Origin: Castellaniella sp049673105 | GTDB taxonomy: Bacteria > Pseudomonadota > Gammaproteobacteria > Burkholderiales > Burkholderiaceae_B | Direction: 5' to 3' | NCBI RefSeq assembly: GCF_049673105.1 | Contig: NZ_JBATXG010000032.1 | Location: 119,695 to 183,694, forward strand | DNA: 64,000 bases | The notes under the pieces: model-generated | The model's input: the letters and a program-made list of their open reading frames with translations, nothing else | The model's database searches: none | What the model was told of the DNA's origin: nothing | In this document: positions 24,835 to 33,162 of the stretch, in pieces | How the letters are laid out: every line of letters begins with the position of its first letter | Position numbering within the stretch: the first letter of the stretch is position 1 | Translations under genes and position numbers: made by a program

Positions 24835-25806
24835 ATGGAAATCCGCCAACTCGAGGCGCTCAATGCCGTGGTCTCCAGCGGCAGTGTGACCGCTGCCGGT
24901 CGCATGCTGGGGCGCTCCCAGCCCGTCGTCAGCCGTCAGATCGGTGATCTGGAAGGCGAGCTGGGCTTTATCCTGTTCGAGCGCACTCGCCCCAACATCA
25001 CGCTGACTGAATCCGGCGCTGAATTCTACCGCGAGGTCCGGGGCATTCTGGCGGACCTGCAACAGCTGGAAGCTCGCGTGCTGGGCATGCGCAACGGGCA
25101 GGTGCGTCCTTTGCGTATCCTGGCGACCTCGGATCTGGCGCGTGGGCTATTGCCCGATGCTTTGGCCCGGATCGACCGGTTCAATCCGGTGTTTCGCCAG
25201 ACACTGATCCTGGAAGAAGTCGTGCACGAAGTCGTGCCGCAGGAAATTCTGGAAGGCCGCGCCGATTTTGCCCTGATCAACCTGCCTATCGATACCGTTG
25301 GGCTGCGGGTGCATTGGTGCGGGCAGGCGCCGTGCTTGCTGGCTTTGCCGGCGGGGCATGTCTTGGCTGCCCAGGATGCCGTGCGGCTGGATGATATCCG
25401 CGATACCGATGTCATCACGCTGCTCAGCCGCTACCGTATGCGCTACCACCTGACGAACAGCCTGGCGCAGGCCACGGCCGGCGGCACCCGTCGCCACATC
25501 GAAGTCGGCAGCCAGCAGACGGCATTGGCCATGGTGCGGGCAGGGATGGGGGTAGGCTTGATTGATCCCTTTACCACTCAGGGCGGCATGCTGGGCGGGG
25601 TGGTATTGCGACCGGTGCTGTCCGATATCCACTATCGCATTGGCGTGGTATCTCAACTGACCCATGATCTGCCCGAAGGCGCTGTGCGCCTGATCCGGGG
25701 GCTGCACAGCCATGTGCGGGCCGTCATCCCCCAGTTTGTGGATACGGACCCCAACGGCTTGCGGCAGCAGGCCGCGGAACCTAGCAGTACCCTGTCTTTG
25801 GCTTGA
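24835..25806 (+). CDS. LysR family transcriptional regulator
   Basis: 323 residues from the ATG at 24835 (MEIRQLEALNAVVSSG), which begins exactly where LysR proteins begin; an upstream in-frame start at 24790 only adds an unrelated tail. The HTH has VTAAGRMLGRSQPVVSRQI (about 17-35). The effector domain follows to about 295. It lies 71 bp after panB in the same direction and before rmuC. The target is not evident because no divergent gene exists. Confidence 0.9.
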   Translation: MEIRQLEALNAVVSSGSVTAAGRMLGRSQPVVSRQIGDLEGELGFILFERTRPNITLTESGAEFYREVRGILADLQQLEARVLGMRNGQVRPLRILATSDLARGLLPDALARIDRFNPVFRQTLILEEVVHEVVPQEILEGRADFALINLPIDTVGLRVHWCGQAPCLLALPAGHVLAAQDAVRLDDIRDTDVITLLSRYRMRYHLTNSLAQATAGGTRRHIEVGSQQTALAMVRAGMGVGLIDPFTTQGGMLGGVVLRPVLSDIHYRIGVVSQLTHDLPEGAVRLIRGLHSHVRAVIPQFVDTDPNGLRQQAAEPSSTLSLA

Positions 25807-25859
25807 TGCCCGCCTGGGGTGTGCGATGATGTGGGTTTCTCCCATCCCAGGATCGTATC

Positions 25860-27281
25860 GTGACCTCGTTTCCCCTCGAAGCCCTATCCGGATGGGCGCT
25901 GGCCTTGCTGCTGGGCGGTCTGGCGGGGTGGTGGCTGGCGCGCCGTCGTGCGCTGTCCCTGGCGGCTGATCTCGCGCAACAGACCGCCGAGCGTATCCGC
26001 CTGGATGCGCAGCAGGCGGCGCAGGCGCAGCAGATCGAACAGCTGCGAATCGATCTGGCGCAATCCCTGAAGAATCTGGACGATAGCCGGACATTGGCCC
26101 AGGAACGGGATCTGGAATTGACCCGCCTGCAGGCGGTGCACCAGGAAAAACTGGCGCTCATCCAGGAACTGAAGCAAGCATTCGAGCAGTCCAAGACCGC
26201 CATGCGCGCAGAATTTCAGAATCTGGCGAATCAGGTCCTGGAAGAAAAAGGCAAGGCTTTCGCCCAGACCAACCAGACCTCTCTGGACGGGCTGTTGCGC
26301 CCTTTCCGGGAACAGATCGATGGCTTTCAGAAGCGCGTCAATGAAATCCACGATGCGTCCTTGCGCGGGCAGACGCAGTTGGGGGCGGAAATCCGCCGCG
26401 TGCTGGATATCGGCCTGAAAATGAGCACCGAGGCCAACACCCTGGCGACTGCGCTGAAGGGCGACAAAAAGACGACCGGCAACTGGGGGGAAATTCAACT
26501 CGAACGCAGCCTGCAGTTGGCCGGTCTGGTGTCGGGGGATCATTACCAGGCCCAGGCCAGCTTCCGCGATGAATCGGGCAACCGTTTGCAGCCCGATTTT
26601 GTCATCAAGCTGCCCGACGACAAGCATATGGTGATCGACAGCAAGGTCTCGCTGGTGGACTACGATCGTGCCATCGCGGCGCAGACCGATGCCGAGCGCG
26701 AAGCGGCGCTGGTGGCGCATGTGCAGGCGGTGCGCCATCATATCGACGATCTGGCCCGCAAGGACTACAGCAATCTGATCGGCCTGAAGAGCCCCAGTTT
26801 CGTGCTGATGTTCATGCCCATCGAACCCGCCTACATCGAGGCCATGAAACACAACCGCGATCTGTTCGACTATGGCTACCGCCAGAATGTGATCATGGTG
26901 TCGCACACCACCTTGATGCCGATCCTGCGCACGGTCGCGAATCTGTGGATGATCGCCCGCAGCAACGAACAGACCAGGGCGCTGAGCGACATGGCCGGCG
27001 GCCTGTACAACCAGGTGGCCACGGTAGCCGAACGTCTGCAGAAATTGGGCAATGCCCTGAATACCGTCAGCACGCACTACAACAGCACGGTCACGGCAGT
27101 GGCGGGCCAGCAGGGCTTGTACGGCAAGGTCAATCGCTTTGCCGAACTCTCGGCCAAGGCCAATAAGCAGATGCCGGACCTGGAACCCATGCATGCCGAC
27201 ATCGAGGTGCAGCGCCTGCAGGCGGTGATTCCTGACGCGGATGACATGCCCGGCCCGGCGCGTTTGCCCGGCGACGCATAG
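25860..27281 (+). CDS. rmuC: DNA recombination protein RmuC
   Basis: 473 residues starting with GTG at 25860. One N-terminal membrane anchor (WALALLLGGLAGWWLARR, 10-28) is followed by a long coiled coil (about 30-135) and the RmuC nuclease-like domain (NWGEIQLERSLQLAGL near 205, LPDDKHMVIDSKVSLVDYD near 255). RmuC is linked to limiting inversions at short inverted repeats. It is the usual length of about 475 residues. Confidence 0.94.
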   Translation: MTSFPLEALSGWALALLLGGLAGWWLARRRALSLAADLAQQTAERIRLDAQQAAQAQQIEQLRIDLAQSLKNLDDSRTLAQERDLELTRLQAVHQEKLALIQELKQAFEQSKTAMRAEFQNLANQVLEEKGKAFAQTNQTSLDGLLRPFREQIDGFQKRVNEIHDASLRGQTQLGAEIRRVLDIGLKMSTEANTLATALKGDKKTTGNWGEIQLERSLQLAGLVSGDHYQAQASFRDESGNRLQPDFVIKLPDDKHMVIDSKVSLVDYDRAIAAQTDAEREAALVAHVQAVRHHIDDLARKDYSNLIGLKSPSFVLMFMPIEPAYIEAMKHNRDLFDYGYRQNVIMVSHTTLMPILRTVANLWMIARSNEQTRALSDMAGGLYNQVATVAERLQKLGNALNTVSTHYNSTVTAVAGQQGLYGKVNRFAELSAKANKQMPDLEPMHADIEVQRLQAVIPDADDMPGPARLPGDA

Positions 27282-27319
27282 GAGGGGCGGATGGCAGTTC
27301 GTGCCCAAGGAGACGCTTC

Positions 27320-28342
27320 ATGAGCGATGACGCAGTGGCGGCAGACGCGTTCGCCAGTCTGGAAGACGCTTTTCGGCAATCTGCGGTGGCCTCCGTCCGG
27401 TATGCGCCGGATGGCGCGCAGCAGGAAGTCGGTCTGGATGACTTGGGGGTGGCGGCTTCCGACGACGGCCTGTTATGGGTGGGGCTGAAAGATCCCGCCG
27501 AGCCGCTGCTGCAAGCGATCGGTGCACGCCTGGGGTTGCCAGAACGCGCCATCGAGGAAATCATCGCGCCTCATCGGCGTCCGAAGGTCATCGAATATGA
27601 CCACCTGACCCTGATCGTCGCCATCACCGCCGAAGTCTCCCGAGATCGGCCCAGTTTCGGGGACACCCAGATCCTGATCGGTCCCGGCTATCTGCTGACC
27701 ATTCGCCGCAATGCCGTCGGTTCGCATCGGGAACTGCGCGGCCTGCTGGCCGAGTCGCCGGAATTCCTGGGGCGCGGCAGCGACTACGTGGCGTCCGCCT
27801 TGCTGGATCTGCTGGCGGATCGCTATGTCGAGGCGCTGAACCACATGGAGGCCAGGGTCGAAGGCATCGAGCGCCAGTTTCTGCTGCGCAGCTTTCAGGA
27901 AAAGGACATTCGCCATCTGTACCGTCTGCGTCGGGACCTGCTGCGTGTGCAGGCTGCGGTTGCGCCATTGGTGGAAATCTGCCGCCGATTGGCGCGGGTC
28001 GGCGCGCGCAACATCGACCCCGACATTCAGGGGTATTTCGGCGAAGTGGCCGACCGCATCCAGCGTGTCGTCGAGGGTTTTGCAGGATTGCGTGAAGCCC
28101 TGGCGTTCGCCTTCGAGGCCAGCATGATGATCAATCAGATGCAGCAGACCGACATCACCCGCAAGCTGGCTGCCTGGGCCGCCATTCTGGCGGTGCCCAC
28201 CGCGGTGGCGGGTGTCTACGGCATGAATTTCCACGATATGCCGGAACTCAGTTGGGCCTATGGCTATCCGGCCATGCTGGCGGGGACGGGATTGGTGTGT
28301 GGCCTGTTGTACTGGAAGTTTCGCCGCATCAAGTGGCTGTAA
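27320..28342 (+). CDS. CorA family divalent metal transporter (ZntB-like)
   Basis: 340 residues with two C-terminal membrane helices and the hallmark YGMNF motif (GVYGMNFHDMPE near 300), the selectivity loop of CorA proteins. The large N-terminal cytosolic domain (1-270) is predicted alpha/beta plus long helices. Family members carry Mg2+, Co2+, Ni2+ or Zn2+. SD AAGGAGA sits 7 bases before the ATG. It follows rmuC by 38 bp. Confidence 0.92.
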   Translation: MSDDAVAADAFASLEDAFRQSAVASVRYAPDGAQQEVGLDDLGVAASDDGLLWVGLKDPAEPLLQAIGARLGLPERAIEEIIAPHRRPKVIEYDHLTLIVAITAEVSRDRPSFGDTQILIGPGYLLTIRRNAVGSHRELRGLLAESPEFLGRGSDYVASALLDLLADRYVEALNHMEARVEGIERQFLLRSFQEKDIRHLYRLRRDLLRVQAAVAPLVEICRRLARVGARNIDPDIQGYFGEVADRIQRVVEGFAGLREALAFAFEASMMINQMQQTDITRKLAAWAAILAVPTAVAGVYGMNFHDMPELSWAYGYPAMLAGTGLVCGLLYWKFRRIKWL

Positions 28343-28410
28343 CGGTTGCGCCGCTGCATGTGGCTGGTGATGTTTTCGATTGATGATGGTGACCCGAGCA
28401 GTGGACCTCT

Positions 28411-29019
28411 ATGACCGACTATGACGAGATCATCCGCTTATTGAACCAACAGGGGTGGGCGGTGTCCGATGCGGCCATCCCTGCCGTCTGGCAGGCGGAT
28501 CTGCTGGCGCAGGCGCGGCAGCGCTGGGAATCGGGACAGTTCTCCGGCGGCGAGATCGGCCGCAGCGACCATGATGCCCGTCAGCCTTCGGTGCGCGGAG
28601 ACGCCATCTGCTGGGTGCCGCCCGGTTCCGACCTGGCCGATCATCCGTTTTTTGCCTGGATGGCCGGCTTGCGGCAGGTGCTCAACGAGCGCTACGGCAT
28701 GGGCTTGCGCAGCCAGGAATTTCATTTTGCACGCTACGATTCGGGCGCTGGCTACAAAAAGCATATCGATCAGCACCGCGGCAGCGACCACCGAAAAGTC
28801 TCGATCGTGCTGTACCTGAACGAGGCTTGGGACCCCCGGAACGGGGGAGAACTCTGTTTGTACAACCCCTATCAGCCCGATGAGGAAATCCATCGCTTTG
28901 CGCCGCTGGGCGCCCGGCTGGCGGTGTTCGTCAGCGGCGTCATGCCCCACGAAGTGCTGCCGGCCCGTGCGCCGCGCTGGAGCCTGACCGGCTGGCTGCG
29001 CACGGACGACATCACCTGA
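28411..29019 (+). CDS. 2-oxoglutarate/Fe(II)-dependent oxygenase (2OG-FeII_Oxy type)
   Basis: 202 residues. The iron facial triad is seen as HID in YKKHIDQHRG (near 118-120) and His in VMPHEVLPA (near 180); the 2OG-binding Arg is in APRWSLTGWL. Similar to the prolyl-hydroxylase-like SM-20 group that modifies proteins such as elongation factors. Signal and membrane segments are absent, so it is cytosolic. Substrate unknown. Confidence 0.88.
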   Translation: MTDYDEIIRLLNQQGWAVSDAAIPAVWQADLLAQARQRWESGQFSGGEIGRSDHDARQPSVRGDAICWVPPGSDLADHPFFAWMAGLRQVLNERYGMGLRSQEFHFARYDSGAGYKKHIDQHRGSDHRKVSIVLYLNEAWDPRNGGELCLYNPYQPDEEIHRFAPLGARLAVFVSGVMPHEVLPARAPRWSLTGWLRTDDIT

Positions 29020-29023
29020 AAGA

Positions 29024-29045
29024 ACGGCGCAGCGTCATGCGCCGT
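29024..29045. terminator. Hairpin across the ends of two convergent genes
   Basis: An 8-bp stem ACGGCGCA / TGCGCCGT with a 6-base loop starts 5 bases after the oxygenase stop and covers the last codons of the TMEM165/GDT1 gene. It can act on both strands; the minus strand ends in a short pyrimidine run. Confidence 0.45.
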
Positions 29046-29616
29046 CCAGTATCGATCCCGCGCCCAGCAGTGTCGCGATGCCCAGGCCGGCAAAGACGGC
29101 GGCCGCAATCGAGTGCACCAGCTTCATCGGGATCTTGGCGGCGAATTTGTCGCCGACGAAGACAGCGGGGACATCGGCGATCAGCATGCCCAGGGTCGTG
29201 CCGATGACCACCAGGATCGGGGCGCCGTAATGCGCTGCCAGGGCAATCGTGGCGATCTGGGTTTTATCCCCCATTTCGGCCAGGAAGAACGTGATGAGCG
29301 TGGCGCCGAAAATCCCGAAGCGTTTGGCGATCTGAGCCTCGTCATCGTCTATCTTGTCGGGGATCAGGGTCCAGATCGCCATGCCGATGAATGAAAATCC
29401 CAGCAACCAGCGCAGGATATCGGGATTGACCGCCGACATGATCCAGGCGCCCAGGGCGCCGGCCAGGCCGTGGTTGACCAGGGTAGCAGCCAGAATGCCC
29501 AGAATGATGGGCAGCGGTTTTTTGAAGCGTGCGGCGAGGATGAAGGCGAGCAGCTGTGTCTTGTCACCGATTTCCGCAAGGGCGACGACGCCGGTCGAAA
29601 CGAACAAGGCTTCCAT
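29035..29616 (-). CDS. TMEM165/GDT1 family membrane protein, predicted Mn2+ exporter
   Basis: 193 residues from the ATG at 29616 (MEALFVSTGVVALAEIGDKT). Two copies of the ExGDKT motif, LAEIGDKTQLL (near 14) and LAEMGDKTQIA (near 110), each open a three-helix half: the ancient duplicated fold of UPF0016. Family members MneA and yeast Gdt1 carry Mn2+ or Ca2+/Mn2+ with cation/H+ exchange. The upstream yybP-ykoY element independently predicts induction by Mn2+, so manganese detoxification is a strong inference. Confidence 0.92.
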   Translation of the reverse strand: MEALFVSTGVVALAEIGDKTQLLAFILAARFKKPLPIILGILAATLVNHGLAGALGAWIMSAVNPDILRWLLGFSFIGMAIWTLIPDKIDDDEAQIAKRFGIFGATLITFFLAEMGDKTQIATIALAAHYGAPILVVIGTTLGMLIADVPAVFVGDKFAAKIPMKLVHSIAAAVFAGLGIATLLGAGSILDGA

Positions 29617-29627
29617 GAGGGTTCCCA

Positions 29628-29688
29628 GGCCGGACAAGAAACAATTGACCACCGCGCATGTCCGGCCAGGACGGATGCAGGGTGGTCA
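29628..29688 (-). promoter_or_regulatory. Switching expression platform before the GDT1 gene
   Basis: On the transcript, TGACCACC (29681-29688) can pair with GGTGGTCA (29646-29653), while GGCCGGACA (29659-29667) can pair with TGTCCGGCC (29628-29636). The two stems interleave and exclude each other. The second ends within 11 bases of the start codon and covers the approach to the weak SD, so it can sequester the ribosome site. This is the expected layout for a translational on/off switch. Confidence 0.6.
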
Positions 29689-29790
29689 AAGGTCTTGCCA
29701 AGTATGACAACCGCTGACGCCATGACCGGTGGGTCAAGTGTGTTGACGTCAGCCTCTTCTGGACAGAAGAGCGGCTACTCCCCGATGACG
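29688..29790 (-). ncRNA. yybP-ykoY manganese riboswitch
   Basis: On the minus strand the leader carries the family hallmarks in order: GGGGAGTAGC (29774-29783), a perfect 7-bp hairpin CTCTTCT/AGAAGAG (29754-29771), a second helix GCTGACG/CGTCAGC (29747-29753 with 29713-29719), then GTCATACTTGGCAAGACC near 29691-29708. An extended -10 box TGCTACAAT (29796-29804) puts transcription start at about 29789, the first base of the aptamer. The gene it controls is a GDT1-family transporter, a known partner of this class. Boundaries are approximate. Confidence 0.85.
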
Positions 29791-29795
29791 GCGGG

Positions 29796-29804
29796 ATTGT
29801 AGCA
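29796..29804 (-). promoter_or_regulatory. Extended -10 promoter of the riboswitch transcript
   Basis: TG-C-TACAAT on the minus strand matches the extended -10 consensus with one mismatch. No good -35 is visible, which is usual for extended -10 promoters. It lies between metY and the aptamer, so the transporter has its own promoter. Confidence 0.55.
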
Positions 29805-29818
29805 GGTAATGCGTCTTG

Positions 29819-29839
29819 CGGCCCCTGGGCGAGGGGCCG
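29819..29839 (-). terminator. Hairpin after metY
   Basis: A 7-bp stem CGGCCCC / GGGGCCG with a 7-base loop begins 5 bases after the metY stop on the minus strand. There is no T-run. It separates metY from the riboswitch promoter. Confidence 0.4.
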
Positions 29840-29843
29840 TCGA

Positions 29844-31115
29844 TCAGGCCGCCGCCAGCGCCTGATCGACGTCGGCGATCAGGTCGTCGATGTGCTCGAT
29901 GCCCACGCACAGGCGAACCAGATCGGTGCTGACGCCGGCGGCCTTCAGTTCCTCGTCCGTCAATTGGCGGTGGGTGGTGGTGGCGGGATGGCAGGCCAGC
30001 GTCTTGGCGTCGCCGATGTTCACCAGGCGCTTGACCAATTGCAGCTGGTCCATGAAGCGTGTGCAAGCCTCGATCCCGCCTTTGACCCCAAAGCTGAACA
30101 ACGACGAAGGAATGCCGCCGTCGATGTATTTCTGCGCCAGGGCGTAGTCCCGATTGTCCGACAGCCCGGCGAAATTGACCCAGTTGACCTTGGGGTGCTG
30201 TTGCAGATGGCGGGCCAGCGCCAGCGCATTCTGGCAGTGGCGTTCCATGCGCAGCCCGAGGGTTTCGATGCCTTGCAGAATCAGGAAGGCGTTGAAAGGC
30301 GAAATCGCCCCGCCCGTATTGCGCAGGGCGACGGTGCGCGCGCGACCGGCAAACGGCACGGCGGCAAAGTCATCCGCATAGATCACTCCGTGGTACGCGG
30401 GTTCCGGCTGGTTGAATTGCGGGAAGCGCGGATTGTCCTTCCAGGGGAAACGACCGGCATCGATCAGGATGCCGCCGATGCTGGTGCCGTGGCCGCCGAG
30501 ATATTTGGTCAGCGCATGGATGACGATGTCGGCGCCGTGTTCAATGGGGCGGCACAGAGCGGGCGTGGGGACGGTATTGTCCACGGCCAGGGGGATGCCC
30601 TTGGCGTGAGCGATGTCGGCCAGGGCGGCGATGTCCACCACATTGCCGGCGGGATTGCCGACCGATTCGCAGTACACCAGGCGGGTGCGGTCATCGATGG
30701 CGCGGGCAAAGGCGTCTGGATCGCGGCCATCGACCAGACGGGCTTCGATGCCCAGGTCTTTCAGCGTGTGGCGCAAAAAGGTATACGTCCCGCCGTAGAC
30801 CTGGCTGGTCGCAATAATGTTGTCGCCCGCCTTGGCGACGGTCAGCACGCAGGCAGTGATGGCGGCCATGCCGGACGCAAAGGCCAGGCCCGCTGCGCCA
30901 CCCTCTAGTTGGGCGACCCGGTTTTCCAGGACGTCGGTGGTGGGATTCTGGATGCGGGTATAGATATTGCCCGCGACCTTCAGATCAAAGAGATCGGCGC
31001 CATGCTGGGTATCATCAAAGTAATAGCTTGTGGTCTGGTAGATCGGCACGGCGACGGAGTGCGTCTGGGGGTCGCCGGCAAAACCGCCGTGGATGGCGAT
31101 GGTATCGCGTTGCAT
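29844..31115 (-). CDS. metY: O-acetylhomoserine sulfhydrylase
   Basis: 423 residues, right for MetY. A PLP enzyme making homocysteine (or methionine with methanethiol) from O-acetylhomoserine and sulfide. The PLP lysine is in HALTKYLGGHGTSIGG (near 207); YTRIQNPTTDVLE (near 55) and FASGMAAI (near 80) are typical of the Cys/Met metabolism PLP family. SD AGGAG lies 7 bases before the ATG at 31115. It is divergent from ynfA. Confidence 0.95.
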   Translation of the reverse strand: MQRDTIAIHGGFAGDPQTHSVAVPIYQTTSYYFDDTQHGADLFDLKVAGNIYTRIQNPTTDVLENRVAQLEGGAAGLAFASGMAAITACVLTVAKAGDNIIATSQVYGGTYTFLRHTLKDLGIEARLVDGRDPDAFARAIDDRTRLVYCESVGNPAGNVVDIAALADIAHAKGIPLAVDNTVPTPALCRPIEHGADIVIHALTKYLGGHGTSIGGILIDAGRFPWKDNPRFPQFNQPEPAYHGVIYADDFAAVPFAGRARTVALRNTGGAISPFNAFLILQGIETLGLRMERHCQNALALARHLQQHPKVNWVNFAGLSDNRDYALAQKYIDGGIPSSLFSFGVKGGIEACTRFMDQLQLVKRLVNIGDAKTLACHPATTTHRQLTDEELKAAGVSTDLVRLCVGIEHIDDLIADVDQALAAA

Positions 31116-31157
31116 GGTGTCTCCTGGTTCAAGGTATCAGGGCATTTTGTCATGCTT

Positions 31158-31178
31158 TTTATGACCTGAGGGCATAAA
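31158..31178. promoter_or_regulatory. Dyad between metY and ynfA
   Basis: TTTATGACC-TGA-GGGCATAAA, a 21-bp inverted repeat with one mismatch per arm, lies between the two divergent genes. An overlapping GTCAT/ATGAC pair (31149-31165) adds a second possible site. It does not fit the MetR consensus, so the binding protein is unknown. Confidence 0.35.
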
Positions 31179-31214
31179 CTAAATTTCCGCCTTAAGGAGC
31201 CTGACCTGGATATC

Positions 31215-31541
31215 TTGAAAATCGCCGCGCTGTTCGCCATCACGGCAGTGGCTGAAATCGTCGGCTGCTATCTGCCGTGGCTGGTCCTGAAGCAGGATCG
31301 ATCGGCCTGGCTGCTGGTGCCCGCAGCCCTGTCACTGGGCTTGTTCGCGTGGCTGCTGACTTTGCATCCGAGCGCGGCGGGCCGCACGTATGCGGCCTAT
31401 GGCGGGATGTATATTGCCGTGGCGCTGGTGTGGCTGCGCGTCGTCGATGGGGTGGCGCTGACTCGATGGGATCTGGCGGGGGCGGGGATTGCGCTGCTGG
31501 GAATGTCCATCATCGCCTTGCAACCGCCTTCGGGGGCTTGA
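31215..31541 (+). CDS. ynfA: UPF0060 family small membrane protein
   Basis: 108 residues from the TTG at 31215, with four membrane helices. TAVAEIVGCYLPWLVLKQ (10-27), GRTYAAYGGMYIAVALVWL (57-75) and the helix ending SIIALQP are the conserved UPF0060 blocks; related to small multidrug-resistance-type proteins. The start is uncertain: no ATG or GTG is available. The SD AAGGAG (31194-31199) is 15 bases from the TTG but only 6 bases from an in-frame CTG at 31206, which would give three more residues and match homologue lengths better. Confidence 0.88.
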   Translation: MKIAALFAITAVAEIVGCYLPWLVLKQDRSAWLLVPAALSLGLFAWLLTLHPSAAGRTYAAYGGMYIAVALVWLRVVDGVALTRWDLAGAGIALLGMSIIALQPPSGA

Positions 31542-31579
31542 TCAGGCTGGCTGCGCAGCCTTGGCGCATGGCCGCCGGC

Positions 31580-32305
31580 TTACAGCCAGGGCGCCAGCGT
31601 TTGATCCGCGATGTCCGCCCAGCCCCGATTGGCGGTGGGATTGGCCGGGCTGGGGTGCAGCAGGTAGGCCGTGGGCACGAGCTCGCCGACGATGCTTTGC
31701 GCACGGCCATGCGCAAAGCGACCGATGCCGATGACCACGCGCGGTCTGATCGCGTGAATGACGGCGCCCAGCGCGGCATCACACAGGCCGAACAAGGGTT
31801 CGCGTTCGGCCTTGTGCAGTTGTTCGGGGATCAGGTTGCGGTTGTTGCGCAGAAACAGCAAGGGGCAGTAGTTCCAGACAAAGACGTCCTGGAAGAACCG
31901 GTCGGCGCTGTTGAAGCGCTGCTGTGCCCAGCCCCAGAAGCGATCGCCGCTGCCTTCGATGCGGTGACAGGCGAAACCTGCAATCGGGTATTTCTCGTGC
32001 TGCTCCGGCAAGGGGCCGCCCAAAGGCTTTTCGATCCCCAACCAGTCGCGCGCCATGGCGACCTGGCCGAAGGGCACTCCGGTCTGCGCCATGCCCCAGG
32101 GACCGGGGTTCATGCCCACCAGCAGGATCCGGCCCTTTATGCTGCCGTATCGCTGCAGGTATTCACGATGCGCCGACCACATGTAGATCAGCGGGTTGTA
32201 GACGTGGCTGGCGCTGGGGAAGGTCAGCACCTGCAGGCTGCCCGCCAGCACACGGGCGATCGCTGTGCTGTTGTTGTCCTGGTCTGGTTCGAAGAATGCC
32301 GTCAT
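31580..32305 (-). CDS. Uracil-DNA glycosylase, SMUG family
   Basis: 241 residues. The SMUG-type active-site loop appears as GMNPGPWGMAQTGVPFG (near 64-80) and the intercalating loop as HPSPANPTANRGW (near 218-230), both close to the SMUG1 consensus. Such enzymes remove uracil and oxidised pyrimidines in base-excision repair. No membrane or signal segments. Confidence 0.88.
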   Translation of the reverse strand: MTAFFEPDQDNNSTAIARVLAGSLQVLTFPSASHVYNPLIYMWSAHREYLQRYGSIKGRILLVGMNPGPWGMAQTGVPFGQVAMARDWLGIEKPLGGPLPEQHEKYPIAGFACHRIEGSGDRFWGWAQQRFNSADRFFQDVFVWNYCPLLFLRNNRNLIPEQLHKAEREPLFGLCDAALGAVIHAIRPRVVIGIGRFAHGRAQSIVGELVPTAYLLHPSPANPTANRGWADIADQTLAPWL

Positions 32306-32341
32306 GTGTCTTGTCTGCCTGGCGTTTGCGGTGCTGGGTCG

Positions 32342-33091
32342 CTAATGCAGCGTGCTGGAACCGGGGCGTGCGCCGCCCAGCGGGTCGTCGGCGCTGTATT
32401 CATCGATGCGCAACGCAGGCTTGCCCTCGGCTTGTTCCCAGCTGCGCAGGGGCACGCAGGTCTGCAGCCGGGTGATGGCTTGCCGGATCAGGGCGGCATG
32501 CAGCTCGTGGCCAACGCCCGAGGCGATGTCCAGTGTCACATCGCCCTGCAGTTCCGCCAGTTGCGCGTGCACCTGACGAGCCTGATCCAACGGGGCGATG
32601 CGGTCTTGTGCGCCATGCAGTAGATGCAGCGTGGTGGCGCGGGGCGCGGTGTCGGGCAGGGTGGCAAAGCGCGTGCCGAACAGCAGCGCCCGGCCCGCCA
32701 GCCCTGGGGCCGAACACACGGCTTCTAGCGCCACGGCGGCGCCTTCCGAAAATCCAAGCAGAGCGGTCTGCTCGCCGCTCAAGCCGTGGTGGCTTTGCCA
32801 GGCGGCCACGTCGCGCGCCAGGGCGGCGCCGGCATCCGCAATCAGCCCGACGTAGGCGTGCGCATCCGGGGCGGCGTCAGCGATCCAGCGTCGGTCGGCT
32901 TGCGCGCCGAACGGCCCGTACGGCTGGATGATCACGGCCAGTGGGAATGCCTGGCGGATGGCGGCCACCGCGTCCAGCATCTGGCTCGGCTCGGCGGATT
33001 CGCCGTGCAGCACGACAAAAAGCTGGGCCGGCGCATCGCCGGCAGGAAGAATGCATAGCGGATCAGGCCGCTGCGTGGAGGCTTGGGACAC
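32342..33091 (-). CDS. YpfH-like alpha/beta-hydrolase esterase
   Basis: 249 residues starting with GTG at 33091. The nucleophile elbow is GFSEG (near 113), the acid is in LHGAQDRIAP (near 160) and the histidine in SGVGHELHA (near 192). LFVVLHGESAEPSQM forms the oxyanion side. This matches the phospholipase/carboxylesterase group (YpfH). The C-terminal tail of about 50 residues beyond the fold is less conserved. It follows the SMUG-like gene upstream on the same strand, with 36 bp between them. Confidence 0.82.
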   Translation of the reverse strand: MSQASTQRPDPLCILPAGDAPAQLFVVLHGESAEPSQMLDAVAAIRQAFPLAVIIQPYGPFGAQADRRWIADAAPDAHAYVGLIADAGAALARDVAAWQSHHGLSGEQTALLGFSEGAAVALEAVCSAPGLAGRALLFGTRFATLPDTAPRATTLHLLHGAQDRIAPLDQARQVHAQLAELQGDVTLDIASGVGHELHAALIRQAITRLQTCVPLRSWEQAEGKPALRIDEYSADDPLGGARPGSSTLH

Positions 33092-33162
33092 GGGGAACTC
33101 GATTCAATAACACCGCGGCAGGGCGGAATGGATATCGTAGATGAATTTGCCGCTGGCTGCGC

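Noticed and set aside
25884..27308. 474-codon frame antisense to rmuC
   Set aside because: Same shadow pattern; rmuC is supported by its motifs on the plus strand.
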